A DNA stretch of 19,524 nucleotides. It comes from Alphaproteobacteria bacterium (GTDB lineage Bacteria; Pseudomonadota; Alphaproteobacteria; DSM-16000; Inquilinaceae). Numbering within the stretch: position 1 is the first letter of the stretch; the number at the start of each line of letters is the position of its first letter. The DNA is taken from the NCBI GenBank assembly GCA_029263555.1, contig JAJUFW010000005.1, positions 1 to 19,524 on the forward strand. The letters run 5' to 3'. Below the pieces are notes generated by a model. It saw nothing but the letters and a program-made list of their open reading frames with translations. It was not told where the DNA came from and did no database searches. Positions 7,841 through 14,620 of this stretch are shown here, piece by piece. The position numbers and the translations under genes were made by a program.

Positions 7841-8824
7841 ATGCACACTGTCCAGCTTGCCCGCCGCGATCTGTTGCTGGCAACGGCATCCGTGGCGGGG
7901 GGATTGGCGATGCCGCAGATCATGACCCGGGCTGCCCATGCCGATCTGCCCATGGCCGGGGTGAAGTCGCCCGGCTTCAAACGCTTCAGGCTTGGCGAGT
8001 TCGAGGTCACGACCCTCCTGGACGGTCTGCGTCCGGGTGATGGCCCTCATCCGACCTTCGGCGCCGATCAGCCCGCCGAAGTGGTCGCTGCGCTAATGGA
8101 GGCCAACTTCCTTCCGCCGGACAAATTCGTGAACGGGTTTACGCCGACGCTCGTCAATACCGGCTCGGAACTCGTCCTGTTCGACACGGGATTGGGAGAA
8201 GCCGCCCGGCCGAACGGGCTGGGCCGGCTGGAGGAAAATCTCATCGCGTCCGGCTATACCCCCGACCAGGTCAGCATCGTCGTGATCACGCACATGCATG
8301 GCGACCATATCGGCGGTCTGACCGGCGGCGAGACGCCGGCATTCCCGAATGCGCGATATGTCGTCGGCCAGATCGAATACGACTTCTGGACCAGTCCGGA
8401 CCGGGCCGGCACTCCGGCCGAGAACAACGCGAATGCCGTCAGGAGCAAGGTGCAACCGCTTGCCGACAGGATGACCTTCATCGCGCCCGGCGACGACGTG
8501 GTGCCCGGGATCTCCAGCATCGAAGCCTTCGGCCATACGCCGGGCCACCTGATCTTCCGGCTGGACTCGGGCGGCCGGCAACTGATTCTGACGGCGGATA
8601 CCGCGAACCATTACGTGGCATCGCTGCAGCGGCCCGACTGGGAGGTCGCTTTCGACATGGACAAGGCGAGGGCCGCCGAAACCCGGAAGAAGGTCTTCGA
8701 CATGATCGCGACGGACCGTCTTCCGTTCATCGGCTATCACATGCCGTTCCCGGCCATCGGATACGTCGAACGGTTGGACGAGGGATACCGCTACGTCCCG
8801 GCGACTTACCAGTTCGATATCTGA
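7841..8824 (+). CDS. Tat-exported metallo-beta-lactamase-fold hydrolase
   Basis: This 327-residue protein begins with a twin-arginine signal: RRDLLL at 8-13, then a hydrophobic stretch and AHA near 32-34 as a likely cleavage site. The mature domain has the MBL metal motif H151-M-H153-G-D155-H156, H232 in GHTPGH, D253 in LTADT and H300, which is enough for a binuclear site. The substrate is unknown; relatives include lactonases and other periplasmic hydrolases. The start at 7841 has AGGGAGA upstream and puts the Tat motif at the N terminus. It lies 221 bases after azoR in the same direction, so co-transcription is uncertain. Its last 19 bases overlap the end of the convergent DUF4105 gene. Confidence 0.92.
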   Translation: MHTVQLARRDLLLATASVAGGLAMPQIMTRAAHADLPMAGVKSPGFKRFRLGEFEVTTLLDGLRPGDGPHPTFGADQPAEVVAALMEANFLPPDKFVNGFTPTLVNTGSELVLFDTGLGEAARPNGLGRLEENLIASGYTPDQVSIVVITHMHGDHIGGLTGGETPAFPNARYVVGQIEYDFWTSPDRAGTPAENNANAVRSKVQPLADRMTFIAPGDDVVPGISSIEAFGHTPGHLIFRLDSGGRQLILTADTANHYVASLQRPDWEVAFDMDKARAAETRKKVFDMIATDRLPFIGYHMPFPAIGYVERLDEGYRYVPATYQFDI

Positions 8825-9933
8825 CCCGGTTCGACCGGCACCTCCCGGAGGAGGCCGGCCGCGTCCCTGCGGCCGGTGCCGGCGGGCCGTGAGGGCGCTG
8901 CATTGGGCATCGAGGGCAGGCCCGCCCGGATCAGGTCCGAGAAGCCGGGGGCATCGTTCGCGGCTTTAGCCGCCTCGTTGATCAGCGAGCGTCGCCGCAG
9001 CGTGTCGAAGGGCAGGGCCGTGTCGATGCGTCCGGATCGATCGAGATAGCCGTCGATCAGGCCGTTCAGCAGATGGCGGATGTCGAAGCGTCCCTGGCGG
9101 CCGGCGGCATTCGCATAGCGGACAATGTTGATCGTGCAACTGTTGCTCAGCAGGTGGTAGAACTCCGGCGTCTCTGCCAACTCGTTTATCCGCTGCAGAT
9201 AGACCAGGAACAGCCGGCGCGCATCCTCGGCCGACGTGTTCAGCCGGTAAAGAAGCACGCGCTCGTCCCGGAAATTCGTGCGGAGCCGGACGATATCCCG
9301 CTCGTCCCCCACGACATAGATCAGCTCGAACCGCTTGAAGAGCGAAGCCAGCGGGTCGAACTGCTCATCGACTTCCGGTCGGGTTTCTATCGAGATGCCG
9401 AGCGGCGGCGCGTTGTCGAAAAGGAAGCTCAGGAAGGTGTGGCCGACCGGCCCATCGGTCCAGTACGAGATATAGAAATCAAGACCGGTCAGGTGTGACA
9501 GCAGGACTTCCCGATCCTCGTAGCGCACCGTGAAATCATCGGCGCTGCGATAGTCGAACGTGCGAACGCCGGTGATGCGTACGCGGTCACCGTCGATTGA
9601 GGCGCGCGGCATGACCGCCACCTCCGGGCGCCACGGGCGATCATGCGAGGGTTGGAGGCTGATGAACCACGCGACGATGCCGAAATAGAGAACGGCCAGG
9701 ACGAGCCGGGCACTTCGCCGGCGCGATCCCCATATGGCCCAGACCGCAAATGCGGCGAAAGCGGCGGCGACCGCGGCCCGCAACCAGAATATCGAAATGT
9801 CCGAGTAGAGGATCGCAAGGCTGGCCCATGCGATCAGCACGAGCCCGGCCAGTACGCCCGCTCCCTTGCCTAGCCAGCGCAGCAGCTTCGACCGGACCCG
9901 GGGCGAGGGCGCCATTGTGGGCCGGATCGTCAC
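8806..9933 (-). CDS. DUF4105 / Lnb N-terminal-domain-like membrane protein
   Basis: Counted from a GTG at 9933 the protein has 375 residues. Three hydrophobic segments occupy about 24-44, 50-68 and 75-93, followed by a soluble region that should face the periplasm. That region matches DUF4105: FDYRSADDFTVRYEDRE, ISYWTDG, GHTFLSFLF with H165, ELIYVVGDERDIVRLRTN, and SNSCTINI with C266. The conserved His and Cys suggest a thiol active site. DUF4105 is now often named the Lnb N-terminal periplasmic domain after an alternative lipoprotein N-acylation system, but this protein lacks the rest of that architecture, so its role is open. The start is uncertain: an ATG at 9915 is the alternative and neither has a strong ribosome site. 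A small membrane gene lies 38 bases upstream, probably in the same transcript. Confidence 0.85.
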   Translation of the reverse strand: MTIRPTMAPSPRVRSKLLRWLGKGAGVLAGLVLIAWASLAILYSDISIFWLRAAVAAAFAAFAVWAIWGSRRRSARLVLAVLYFGIVAWFISLQPSHDRPWRPEVAVMPRASIDGDRVRITGVRTFDYRSADDFTVRYEDREVLLSHLTGLDFYISYWTDGPVGHTFLSFLFDNAPPLGISIETRPEVDEQFDPLASLFKRFELIYVVGDERDIVRLRTNFRDERVLLYRLNTSAEDARRLFLVYLQRINELAETPEFYHLLSNSCTINIVRYANAAGRQGRFDIRHLLNGLIDGYLDRSGRIDTALPFDTLRRRSLINEAAKAANDAPGFSDLIRAGLPSMPNAAPSRPAGTGRRDAAGLLREVPVEPGQISNW

Positions 9934-9971
9934 CTGAACCGCTCACGGAATGACCGACATGGCCGGACCGA

Positions 9972-10178
9972 TCAGGGAGGGCCCGAACGGTTGCGCCGGA
10001 CGATCTTCATCAACATGAGGGCCAGGCCTCCCGATGCCAGGAGGAACCCCAGCATGACGACCGCATCCGCACCGTTGCCGTAGCCGAGCGCGATCAGCAC
10101 GAGGCCGCAGACGAGTAGAAGGACGCCACCCAGCTTCTTTGCCAGGAGCACGGGTTTCTCGGTGGCATGAGTGGTCAT
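9972..10178 (-). CDS. Small two-helix membrane protein
   Basis: This 68-residue protein has two clear membrane helices: LGGVLLLVCGLVLIALGYG at about 16-34 and DAVVMLGFLLASGGLALMLM at about 38-57. It ends in a basic tail, KIVRRNRSGPP. The ATG at 10178 is preceded by AAGGGGA at good spacing, which supports a real gene. I do not recognise the family. It is transcribed toward the DUF4105 gene with a 38-base gap, so the two probably form an operon. It could be a small partner of that protein, but that is inference from position only. Confidence 0.7.
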   Translation of the reverse strand: MTTHATEKPVLLAKKLGGVLLLVCGLVLIALGYGNGADAVVMLGFLLASGGLALMLMKIVRRNRSGPP

Positions 10179-10580
10179 GGTGCATCCCCTTCGAAGCGCC
10201 GGATGCGGCGCCGGTTCATGGTCCGGGCGGCAGAACGTGCAGAGCGCGACGGGGCACGTGACCCGAATTTACCACGGCCGGCCTTCGGCAGGGGTCAGGA
10301 ATCGACCCTTCAAGCGCTCCTTTCCGTAAGGGCCGCAGGTCCGGCCGCTTGGCGAGGATTGCCCGGTGAGGGACGTGCGCGGCCGTATCGGAGCCGAATG
10401 GTGGGCGCTGATGACCGGGACGCTCGCGGCGGAGCGGCATCGTTTCGGCGCATGTCAGTGCGCGACCGTCAGCCGGATTGATCGCGAAGCGTCATAGCCC
10501 GGGCCGTTTCCTGCCGGCTGCCCGCCGGCCCGTGCCACTGGTGGCGATCGCCTCCGTGATATTGTCCTCGTTACTGCAGG
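10179..10580. other. 402-base gap without a recognisable gene
   Basis: Open frames on both strands are Arg/Pro-rich shadows with no motif. One small stem (GGCCG at 10331-10335 with CGGCC at 10342-10346) and a short GCCAC-TG-GTGGC hairpin near 10536-10547 are visible. It should hold the promoter of the small membrane gene and the end of the transcript of the tiny hydrophilic genes, but I cannot mark either. Confidence 0.5.
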
Positions 10581-10820
10581 CTAAGGCTCCTTGTCCTTCT
10601 GCCCGCCCTTGGAGCGGGGGTCGTGCGTGTGATGGGCATCGCGTTCGCCGCCGCCGCCGCTGACCCGGCTGTGGCGCGTAGTGGTGGGCTGGCCGGGTTC
10701 CGGCCCGCTGCGCTCGATTTCGGGATTCGGATCGGTCGCATCCTGATGGGACGAGCCGGGACCGCCATAGCGCATCTTCAGGTTCTTTTCGCTGATCGTG
10801 CTCTTGCCGCCCATTGTCAT
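10581..10820 (-). CDS. Small hydrophilic, probably disordered protein
   Basis: This 79-residue protein starts MTMGGKSTISEKNLKMRYGG and ends in GGQKDKEP. It is rich in Gly, Pro, Ser, Asp, Lys and Arg and has no hydrophobic core, so it is likely disordered. I do not recognise a named family. Support that it is real comes from the upstream gene: its TGA stop (10817-10819) overlaps this ATG (10818-10820) as ATGA, a classic coupling signal, and AGGA lies just before. Proteins of this kind are often stress-induced in alphaproteobacteria. An in-frame ATG two codons later is also possible. Confidence 0.65.
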   Translation of the reverse strand: MTMGGKSTISEKNLKMRYGGPGSSHQDATDPNPEIERSGPEPGQPTTTRHSRVSGGGGERDAHHTHDPRSKGGQKDKEP

Positions 10821-10999
10821 CGATCCTGCTGGTAGCCCTGGTGGGTCGTGTTCACCTTGCTGTTGCCCTGCTGACCCGTCTTGTCGGGGTTCGGATTGGC
10901 CTGGGCGGTTTCGCCCGCCTTCTCCTTCGGATCTCCGGTTTCGCCGGGGCCCTTCTGGCTGCGGCCGGCAGGCGGGACGGGGGGCGTTCGATTGGTCAT
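10817..10999 (-). CDS. Small hydrophilic protein with NTTHQGYQQDR tail
   Basis: This 60-residue protein runs from MTNRTPPVPPAGRSQKG to QGNSKVNTTHQGYQQDR. It is almost wholly polar, with repeated PG, GQ and NP patterns. The C-terminal N-x-K-x-NTTxQGYQQDR-like ending resembles small unnamed proteins I recall from rhizobia and related bacteria; no function is known to me. The ATG at 10999 has GGAGAGG four bases upstream, a strong ribosome site, so the longer open frame is rejected. It is the first gene of a two-gene unit with an ATGA overlap. It is divergent from the DUF4142 lipoprotein gene and may share a stress-responsive control region with it. Confidence 0.7.
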   Translation of the reverse strand: MTNRTPPVPPAGRSQKGPGETGDPKEKAGETAQANPNPDKTGQQGNSKVNTTHQGYQQDR

Positions 11000-11040
11000 G
11001 TTGCCTCTCCGGTGATACGGGGAGTTGGTGATGACCTCAG

Positions 11041-11066
11041 AAGTCGGGGGCCGGGGAATTCGTTCC
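11041..11066 (-). promoter_or_regulatory. Near-match EcfG-type promoter for the tiny-protein operon
   Basis: On the minus strand GGAAC (11066 to 11062) is followed after 18 bases by CTT (11043 to 11041). This is one mismatch from the GTT found at the same spacing in four other sites. It would start transcription roughly 35 bases before the ATG at 10999. Confidence 0.3.
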
Positions 11067-11087
11067 CCCCGGCCATGGCGACCGGCC

Positions 11088-11113
11088 GGAACGCAAATGT
11101 CGGCCGGGGTGTT
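11088..11113 (+). promoter_or_regulatory. Candidate EcfG promoter for the DUF4142 operon
   Basis: GGAAC at 11088-11092 and GTT at 11111-11113 (TGTT with the base before) are 18 bases apart, pointing to the GTG start at 11151. The distance leaves a leader of about 30 bases. Confidence 0.5.
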
Positions 11114-11150
11114 TCCCGGGGCAGACTCGATTCCTGAGAGAGCCGAACCC

Positions 11151-11687
11151 GTGAAGCCGATTGCATCGGGGCTTGCCGCCCTTGCCCTTGTTTCGCTCGC
11201 GGCCTGTGGTGAGACGGCGTCGCAGATCCCGGGCATGGCGCGACCGGTTGCCGAAACTGTCAGTCCGGGTGACGCGAGTTTCGTGATGCAGGCGGCCTCG
11301 GGCGGACTTGCCGAGGTCGAGCTGGGTGAGCTGGCGCTCGAGCGGTCGTCCGATCAGGGGGTACGAAACTTCGCCCAGCAGATGATTTCGCAGCACAGCC
11401 TGGCAAATGAGGAACTTGCGGAGCTGGCGGCAGAGAAGGGGCTGACACCGCCGACATCGCTCGACCCGGGACGGCAGGCCATGAGCGATATGCTCGGGGC
11501 GTTGAGCGGCACCGCCTTCGACCGGCATTACATCATCGGCCAGATCCAGGACCACGAGACGCAACTGGCCTTGTTCCAGGCGCAGACGGAATTGGGCGAC
11601 GACCCGGATCTCCGGGCCTTCGCCGCCCGTCATGCTCCCGTCATTCAACAGCATGCAGAGATGGCGCGCATGCTGATCCAGCCCTGA
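11151..11687 (+). CDS. DUF4142 lipoprotein
   Basis: This 178-residue protein starts at a GTG with GAGAG upstream. It opens with a lipoprotein signal peptide, with lipobox SLAAC and the lipidated Cys at position 19. The mature part is helical and fits DUF4142, a ferritin-like four-helix family. Recognisable segments are DASFVMQAASGGLAEVELG, ALERSSDQGVRNFAQQMI-, HYIIGQIQDHETQLALF and HAPVIQQHAEMARM. His and Glu residues recur in the helices, but metal binding has not been established for the family as far as I know. It should be anchored in the envelope on the periplasmic side. It is the first gene of an operon with an alpha/beta hydrolase 6 bases downstream and has an EcfG-like promoter, so it is likely stress-induced. 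Confidence 0.88.
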   Translation: MKPIASGLAALALVSLAACGETASQIPGMARPVAETVSPGDASFVMQAASGGLAEVELGELALERSSDQGVRNFAQQMISQHSLANEELAELAAEKGLTPPTSLDPGRQAMSDMLGALSGTAFDRHYIIGQIQDHETQLALFQAQTELGDDPDLRAFAARHAPVIQQHAEMARMLIQP

Positions 11688-11693
11688 CGCGGG

Positions 11694-12752
11694 ATGGCGT
11701 TCCGGGCACGGGCGGGGCGGCCCTCGATCGGCGGCAAGCTCCTGGCCGCTGCGGCCGTCACGTTCGGGCTGGGGGCCCTGGCCGTTCTGCGCAAGCAACG
11801 ACGGGCGGAGCGGCGCCATCCGCCTGTCGGCCGGTTCCTGACGGTCGACGGTGTTCGCCTGCACTTCATCGAACGGGGATCGGGCCCGCCTGTCGTCCTG
11901 CTCCACGGCAATGGCGCGATGGTCGAGGATTTCCTGATCAGCGGTCTGTTCGACGCGCTCGCCGTGAACCATCGCGTCATCGCGTTCGACCGGCCCGGCT
12001 TCGGATACAGCGCACGCCCCCGGGGCCTGCGCTGGACGCCGCGAGAGCAGGCCATGGTGCTTGATCGGGCGCTGGCCTTAATGGGCGTCGAACGGGCGGT
12101 CGTCATCGGCCATTCGTGGGGGACGCTCGTGGCCTTGGCCATGGCCATGGATCGCCCGGAACGGGTGAGGGCGCTGATCCTCCTGTCCGGCTATTATTTC
12201 CCGACGGCGCGCGTCGTCACTGCGCTCGGAGCGCCCGCGGCGCTTCCTGTATTCGGCGCAGTGGCAGGAAGCGCAGTGCTCCCGCTGATCGGCAGGGGAC
12301 TGGCGTCCCGCATGATCGAGAAGATATTTGCTCCCAAGCCGGTGCCAGGGCGCTTTGCCCGGCACTTCCCCCTCGATCTCGCCCTTCGGCCCGGCCAGGT
12401 CCGGGCGATGGTCGAGGATACGGTGCTGATGGACCCGGGTGCGGCGGCTTTGAAGCCCCGATATTCCTGGCTCCGCCTTCCCGTCACGATCATTGCCGGG
12501 GCGGAGGACCAGATCGTCGACGCCGGGCGCCACTCTGTCCGTCTCCATCGGGAGATCCCGGGAAGCCGGCTCATGGTGATGCCCGGGGCAGGGCACATGA
12601 TCCACTACGCCGCCGGGCCGATTGCCGAAGCCGCCGGCCGCGTTCGGGCCATGGAGAAGCGAGCGCTCGGAGGCCGTGCCACTGCGCCGGATGGTGGCCG
12701 GCACATGGGCGGTCTGCAAATTGTCTTCGATCCGGAACGGTTCAGGTCCTGA
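11694..12752 (+). CDS. Alpha/beta-fold hydrolase with N-terminal membrane anchor
   Basis: This 352-residue protein has a hydrophobic helix at about 15-33, followed by a basic stretch. It may anchor the enzyme to the inner membrane. The hydrolase domain has the oxyanion segment LLHGNGAM (69-76), DRPGFGYS at 99-106, the nucleophile elbow G139-H-S141-W-G143, the acid D272 in IIAGAEDQIVD and the base H301 in PGAGHMIHY. The catalytic triad is therefore complete. The substrate is unknown. It starts 6 bases after the DUF4142 lipoprotein stop, so the two genes should be co-transcribed. Its last 11 bases overlap the convergent HD-domain gene. Confidence 0.92.
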   Translation: MAFRARAGRPSIGGKLLAAAAVTFGLGALAVLRKQRRAERRHPPVGRFLTVDGVRLHFIERGSGPPVVLLHGNGAMVEDFLISGLFDALAVNHRVIAFDRPGFGYSARPRGLRWTPREQAMVLDRALALMGVERAVVIGHSWGTLVALAMAMDRPERVRALILLSGYYFPTARVVTALGAPAALPVFGAVAGSAVLPLIGRGLASRMIEKIFAPKPVPGRFARHFPLDLALRPGQVRAMVEDTVLMDPGAAALKPRYSWLRLPVTIIAGAEDQIVDAGRHSVRLHREIPGSRLMVMPGAGHMIHYAAGPIAEAAGRVRAMEKRALGGRATAPDGGRHMGGLQIVFDPERFRS

Positions 12753-13737
12753 TCTTGCCTGCGGCGGTCCCGGGCAGATCGGAAAGCTTCCCCAGTCGCT
12801 TACCGGGACTGGGGTCAGCGGGCGGTGCCGACGGCGTCCGATCCGTTTCGCCGATGGCTGCATTGGCGGGTGTCGGTGCGACCATGCGCTGTCCTGAATG
12901 GGGGCCAAGGTGCCGCCGGCCATGCTCGATGGCGAAGACATGGCTGTACAGGTTGGATACCCAGATCCGGCCGTCGGTGGTGAGGTCCAGGTAACGCAAT
13001 CCGTCCCTGATGTAGGGTTCGACCCGTCTCCAGAAGAAGGACGGGTACTGTTCGACGAGATCGGCGGGATTCTGGTATCCGAGGCTCGCCGCGATGCCGA
13101 TCTCTTCGAATTCGTGGAACAGGGCTGTGAGTTTGCGCAAATAGAGCGGGTCGCCGAGCTGCCCCACTAGATCCGCAGCTCTCAGCAGGCCAGCCTCGGT
13201 ATCCGTCTCCTTGTAATCGTCGTCGTCGGGGACCGGAAATCGGGTCAGTTCGATGGCCCTGGCGATCCGCTCGGCGTCGACTTCCATGCTTTCGGCAAAG
13301 CGTTCGCGGACGGCGATCTTCGACCGCTCCACATGGTAGGGGGCGAAGAATGCATCCGAAGCCCCACGCGGTGGCGTCACCCGGTTGCCTGCTGTGTCGA
13401 CGATGTAGCCTTCGGGGCCGTCGCCTCGGCAGGCCCCCCGGACAAAGCCGATGTCGTGGGTCAGGGCGGCCAGGATGAAGTGCAGCCAGTCCTCCGGCGT
13501 CACCTCGCGGACGAGTCGCCGACCTCTCAGCATGGCTTGGCCGACCAGGGTGACGAGTGCGGTGTGATGGGCGTCGTGGTATAGGGCGTCGCTGCCCGCG
13601 ATCCGTTCGATCACCAGTCTGGACGCTTCGTCCAGCAGCGATGCGTAGTGGGGGGCACGGCCTCCGAAGACCCTGAGATAGGTCGCGGAGAGCTTCCGGC
13701 CCAGCGCGTCCGCCAGAAGTGCGGTCGGGTCGAGCAT
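12742..13737 (-). CDS. HD-domain metal-dependent phosphohydrolase-like protein
   Basis: This 331-residue protein has the HD pattern in its first third: YHDAHHTALV at 53-62 with candidate metal ligands H54, H57 and H58, and the signature LTHDIG with H94-D95. A later acidic residue in LRAADLVGQLGDP could complete the site. HD proteins commonly cleave nucleotides or phosphoesters, but neither the substrate nor a direct signalling role can be assigned. The C-terminal 50 residues are Pro/Ser-rich and probably disordered. The ATG at 13737 has GAGGGAGG upstream. The gene is divergent from the DUF4383 gene, with an EcfG-like site on its strand. Confidence 0.85.
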   Translation of the reverse strand: MLDPTALLADALGRKLSATYLRVFGGRAPHYASLLDEASRLVIERIAGSDALYHDAHHTALVTLVGQAMLRGRRLVREVTPEDWLHFILAALTHDIGFVRGACRGDGPEGYIVDTAGNRVTPPRGASDAFFAPYHVERSKIAVRERFAESMEVDAERIARAIELTRFPVPDDDDYKETDTEAGLLRAADLVGQLGDPLYLRKLTALFHEFEEIGIAASLGYQNPADLVEQYPSFFWRRVEPYIRDGLRYLDLTTDGRIWVSNLYSHVFAIEHGRRHLGPHSGQRMVAPTPANAAIGETDRTPSAPPADPSPGKRLGKLSDLPGTAAGKIRT

Positions 13738-13863
13738 TCAACGCCTCCCTCGAATCCGGGACCATCGCCGGGCAGCCAAGAGGGTCAGGCAGTCCGGCCG
13801 GCATCCGCACGGCACTGGAAGGAATGGCCCGGCGCTTGATCGAATGCCGCGGCGCATCCTCCA

Positions 13864-13889
13864 AACCCGGGGTCGGCGAGCCGTGTTCC
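13864..13889 (-). promoter_or_regulatory. Candidate EcfG promoter for the HD-domain gene
   Basis: On the minus strand GGAAC (13889 to 13885) is followed after 18 bases by GTT (13866 to 13864), preceded by G. It points to the start at 13737, about 127 bases away. It is longer-ranged than the other sites and so less certain. Confidence 0.4.
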
Positions 13890-13930
13890 GGGACGGTTCC
13901 GGATGAAGATGGGCACTTTCATGGTCCTAG

Positions 13931-13956
13931 GGAACGGTAACGCCCGGCCTTCTGTT
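13931..13956 (+). promoter_or_regulatory. Candidate EcfG promoter for the DUF4383 gene
   Basis: GGAAC at 13931-13935 and GTT at 13954-13956 (TGTT with the base before) are separated by 18 bases, pointing to the ATG at 14025 about 70 bases downstream. The -35 lies 42 bases from the divergent HD-gene -35. Confidence 0.5.
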
Positions 13957-14024
13957 CTCCTTCGAAGCGTCCGAAGTCACGTGAGTACCGCATTTGCACC
14001 GCAACCACGCGATGAGGAACGGCC

Positions 14025-14507
14025 ATGAACGCCAAGACGGTCCGCTACTTTGCCCTCGCTATGGGAATTCTGTTCGTCCTGGTCGGTGTTGCCGGGTTCA
14101 TTCCCGGCTTGGTCATGGCGCCGGAGATGTCCGTAGGCGACGCTCCGGCGGGCGCCGAAGCGCCGGCCGCCGAGGTTGCGGTCGAAGGGATGTTCGGCCG
14201 GCTTCTGGGCCTGTTTCCGATCAACTGGCTCCACAACCTGGTGCATATCGCCTTCGGGATCTGGGGCCTGGTCGCGTACCGCGACTTTTCCGGGGCACGT
14301 CTCTTCGCCAGGGCGGTTGCGGTCATCTACGCCGTCCTGGCGGTCATGGGCCTGATCCCGGTGCTTCAGACGACGTTCGGGCTCATTCCGCTTTACGGTC
14401 ACGACGTCTGGCTGCACCTCGTGATTGCTGCGGTCGCTGCCTATTTCGGGTTCGCCCGGGTGGAGCCGGAAGTCGCGCCGACCAGCGGGTCCGGCTACCG
14501 GACCTGA
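14025..14507 (+). CDS. DUF4383 membrane protein
   Basis: This 160-residue protein has four membrane segments at about 6-30, 62-86, 94-114 and 126-142, with a Pro/Ala/Glu-rich loop after the first. The order and the INWLHNLVHIAFGIWGLV segment fit DUF4383, a family of small four-helix membrane proteins of unknown function. The ATG at 14025 has GAGGA six bases upstream. It has its own EcfG-like promoter and is followed by a weak hairpin, so it is probably not part of the downstream arabinose-type operon despite sharing its direction. Confidence 0.85.
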   Translation: MNAKTVRYFALAMGILFVLVGVAGFIPGLVMAPEMSVGDAPAGAEAPAAEVAVEGMFGRLLGLFPINWLHNLVHIAFGIWGLVAYRDFSGARLFARAVAVIYAVLAVMGLIPVLQTTFGLIPLYGHDVWLHLVIAAVAAYFGFARVEPEVAPTSGSGYRT

Positions 14508-14510
14508 CCC

Positions 14511-14536
14511 GGTTCCCTGTCCCGGACACAGGAACC
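14511..14536 (+). terminator. Weak hairpin after the DUF4383 gene
   Basis: GGTTCC at 14511-14516 pairs with GGAACC at 14531-14536, and TGT pairs with ACA inside with one bulge. No T-run follows. It may separate the DUF4383 transcript from the downstream operon. Confidence 0.3.
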
Positions 14537-14620
14537 TGCCCGGGCCTGGCGTCTTTAGGAAGGGTGGGACGGCAGGCCCGGTCGACCGTCACGTCTTCCT
14601 TCGATCAGTGGAATACGGCA

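Noticed and set aside
10167..10481. 104-codon plus-strand frame
   Set aside because: It is Arg-rich with no recognisable motif and no good ribosome site, and it begins opposite the small membrane gene.
13738..13930. Short frames in the gap between the HD and DUF4383 genes
   Set aside because: There are no ribosome sites or motifs; the gap is better explained by two divergent promoters.
14531..14535. GGAAC upstream of the arabinose-type operon as a stress promoter
   Set aside because: No GTT lies 16-18 bases downstream; the GGAAC is part of the weak hairpin arm.
13994..14620. N-terminal extension of the UbiA-like frame through the DUF4383 gene
   Set aside because: The extension is a frame-shifted shadow of DUF4383. 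The UbiA protein must start in the gap after it, at a GTG.
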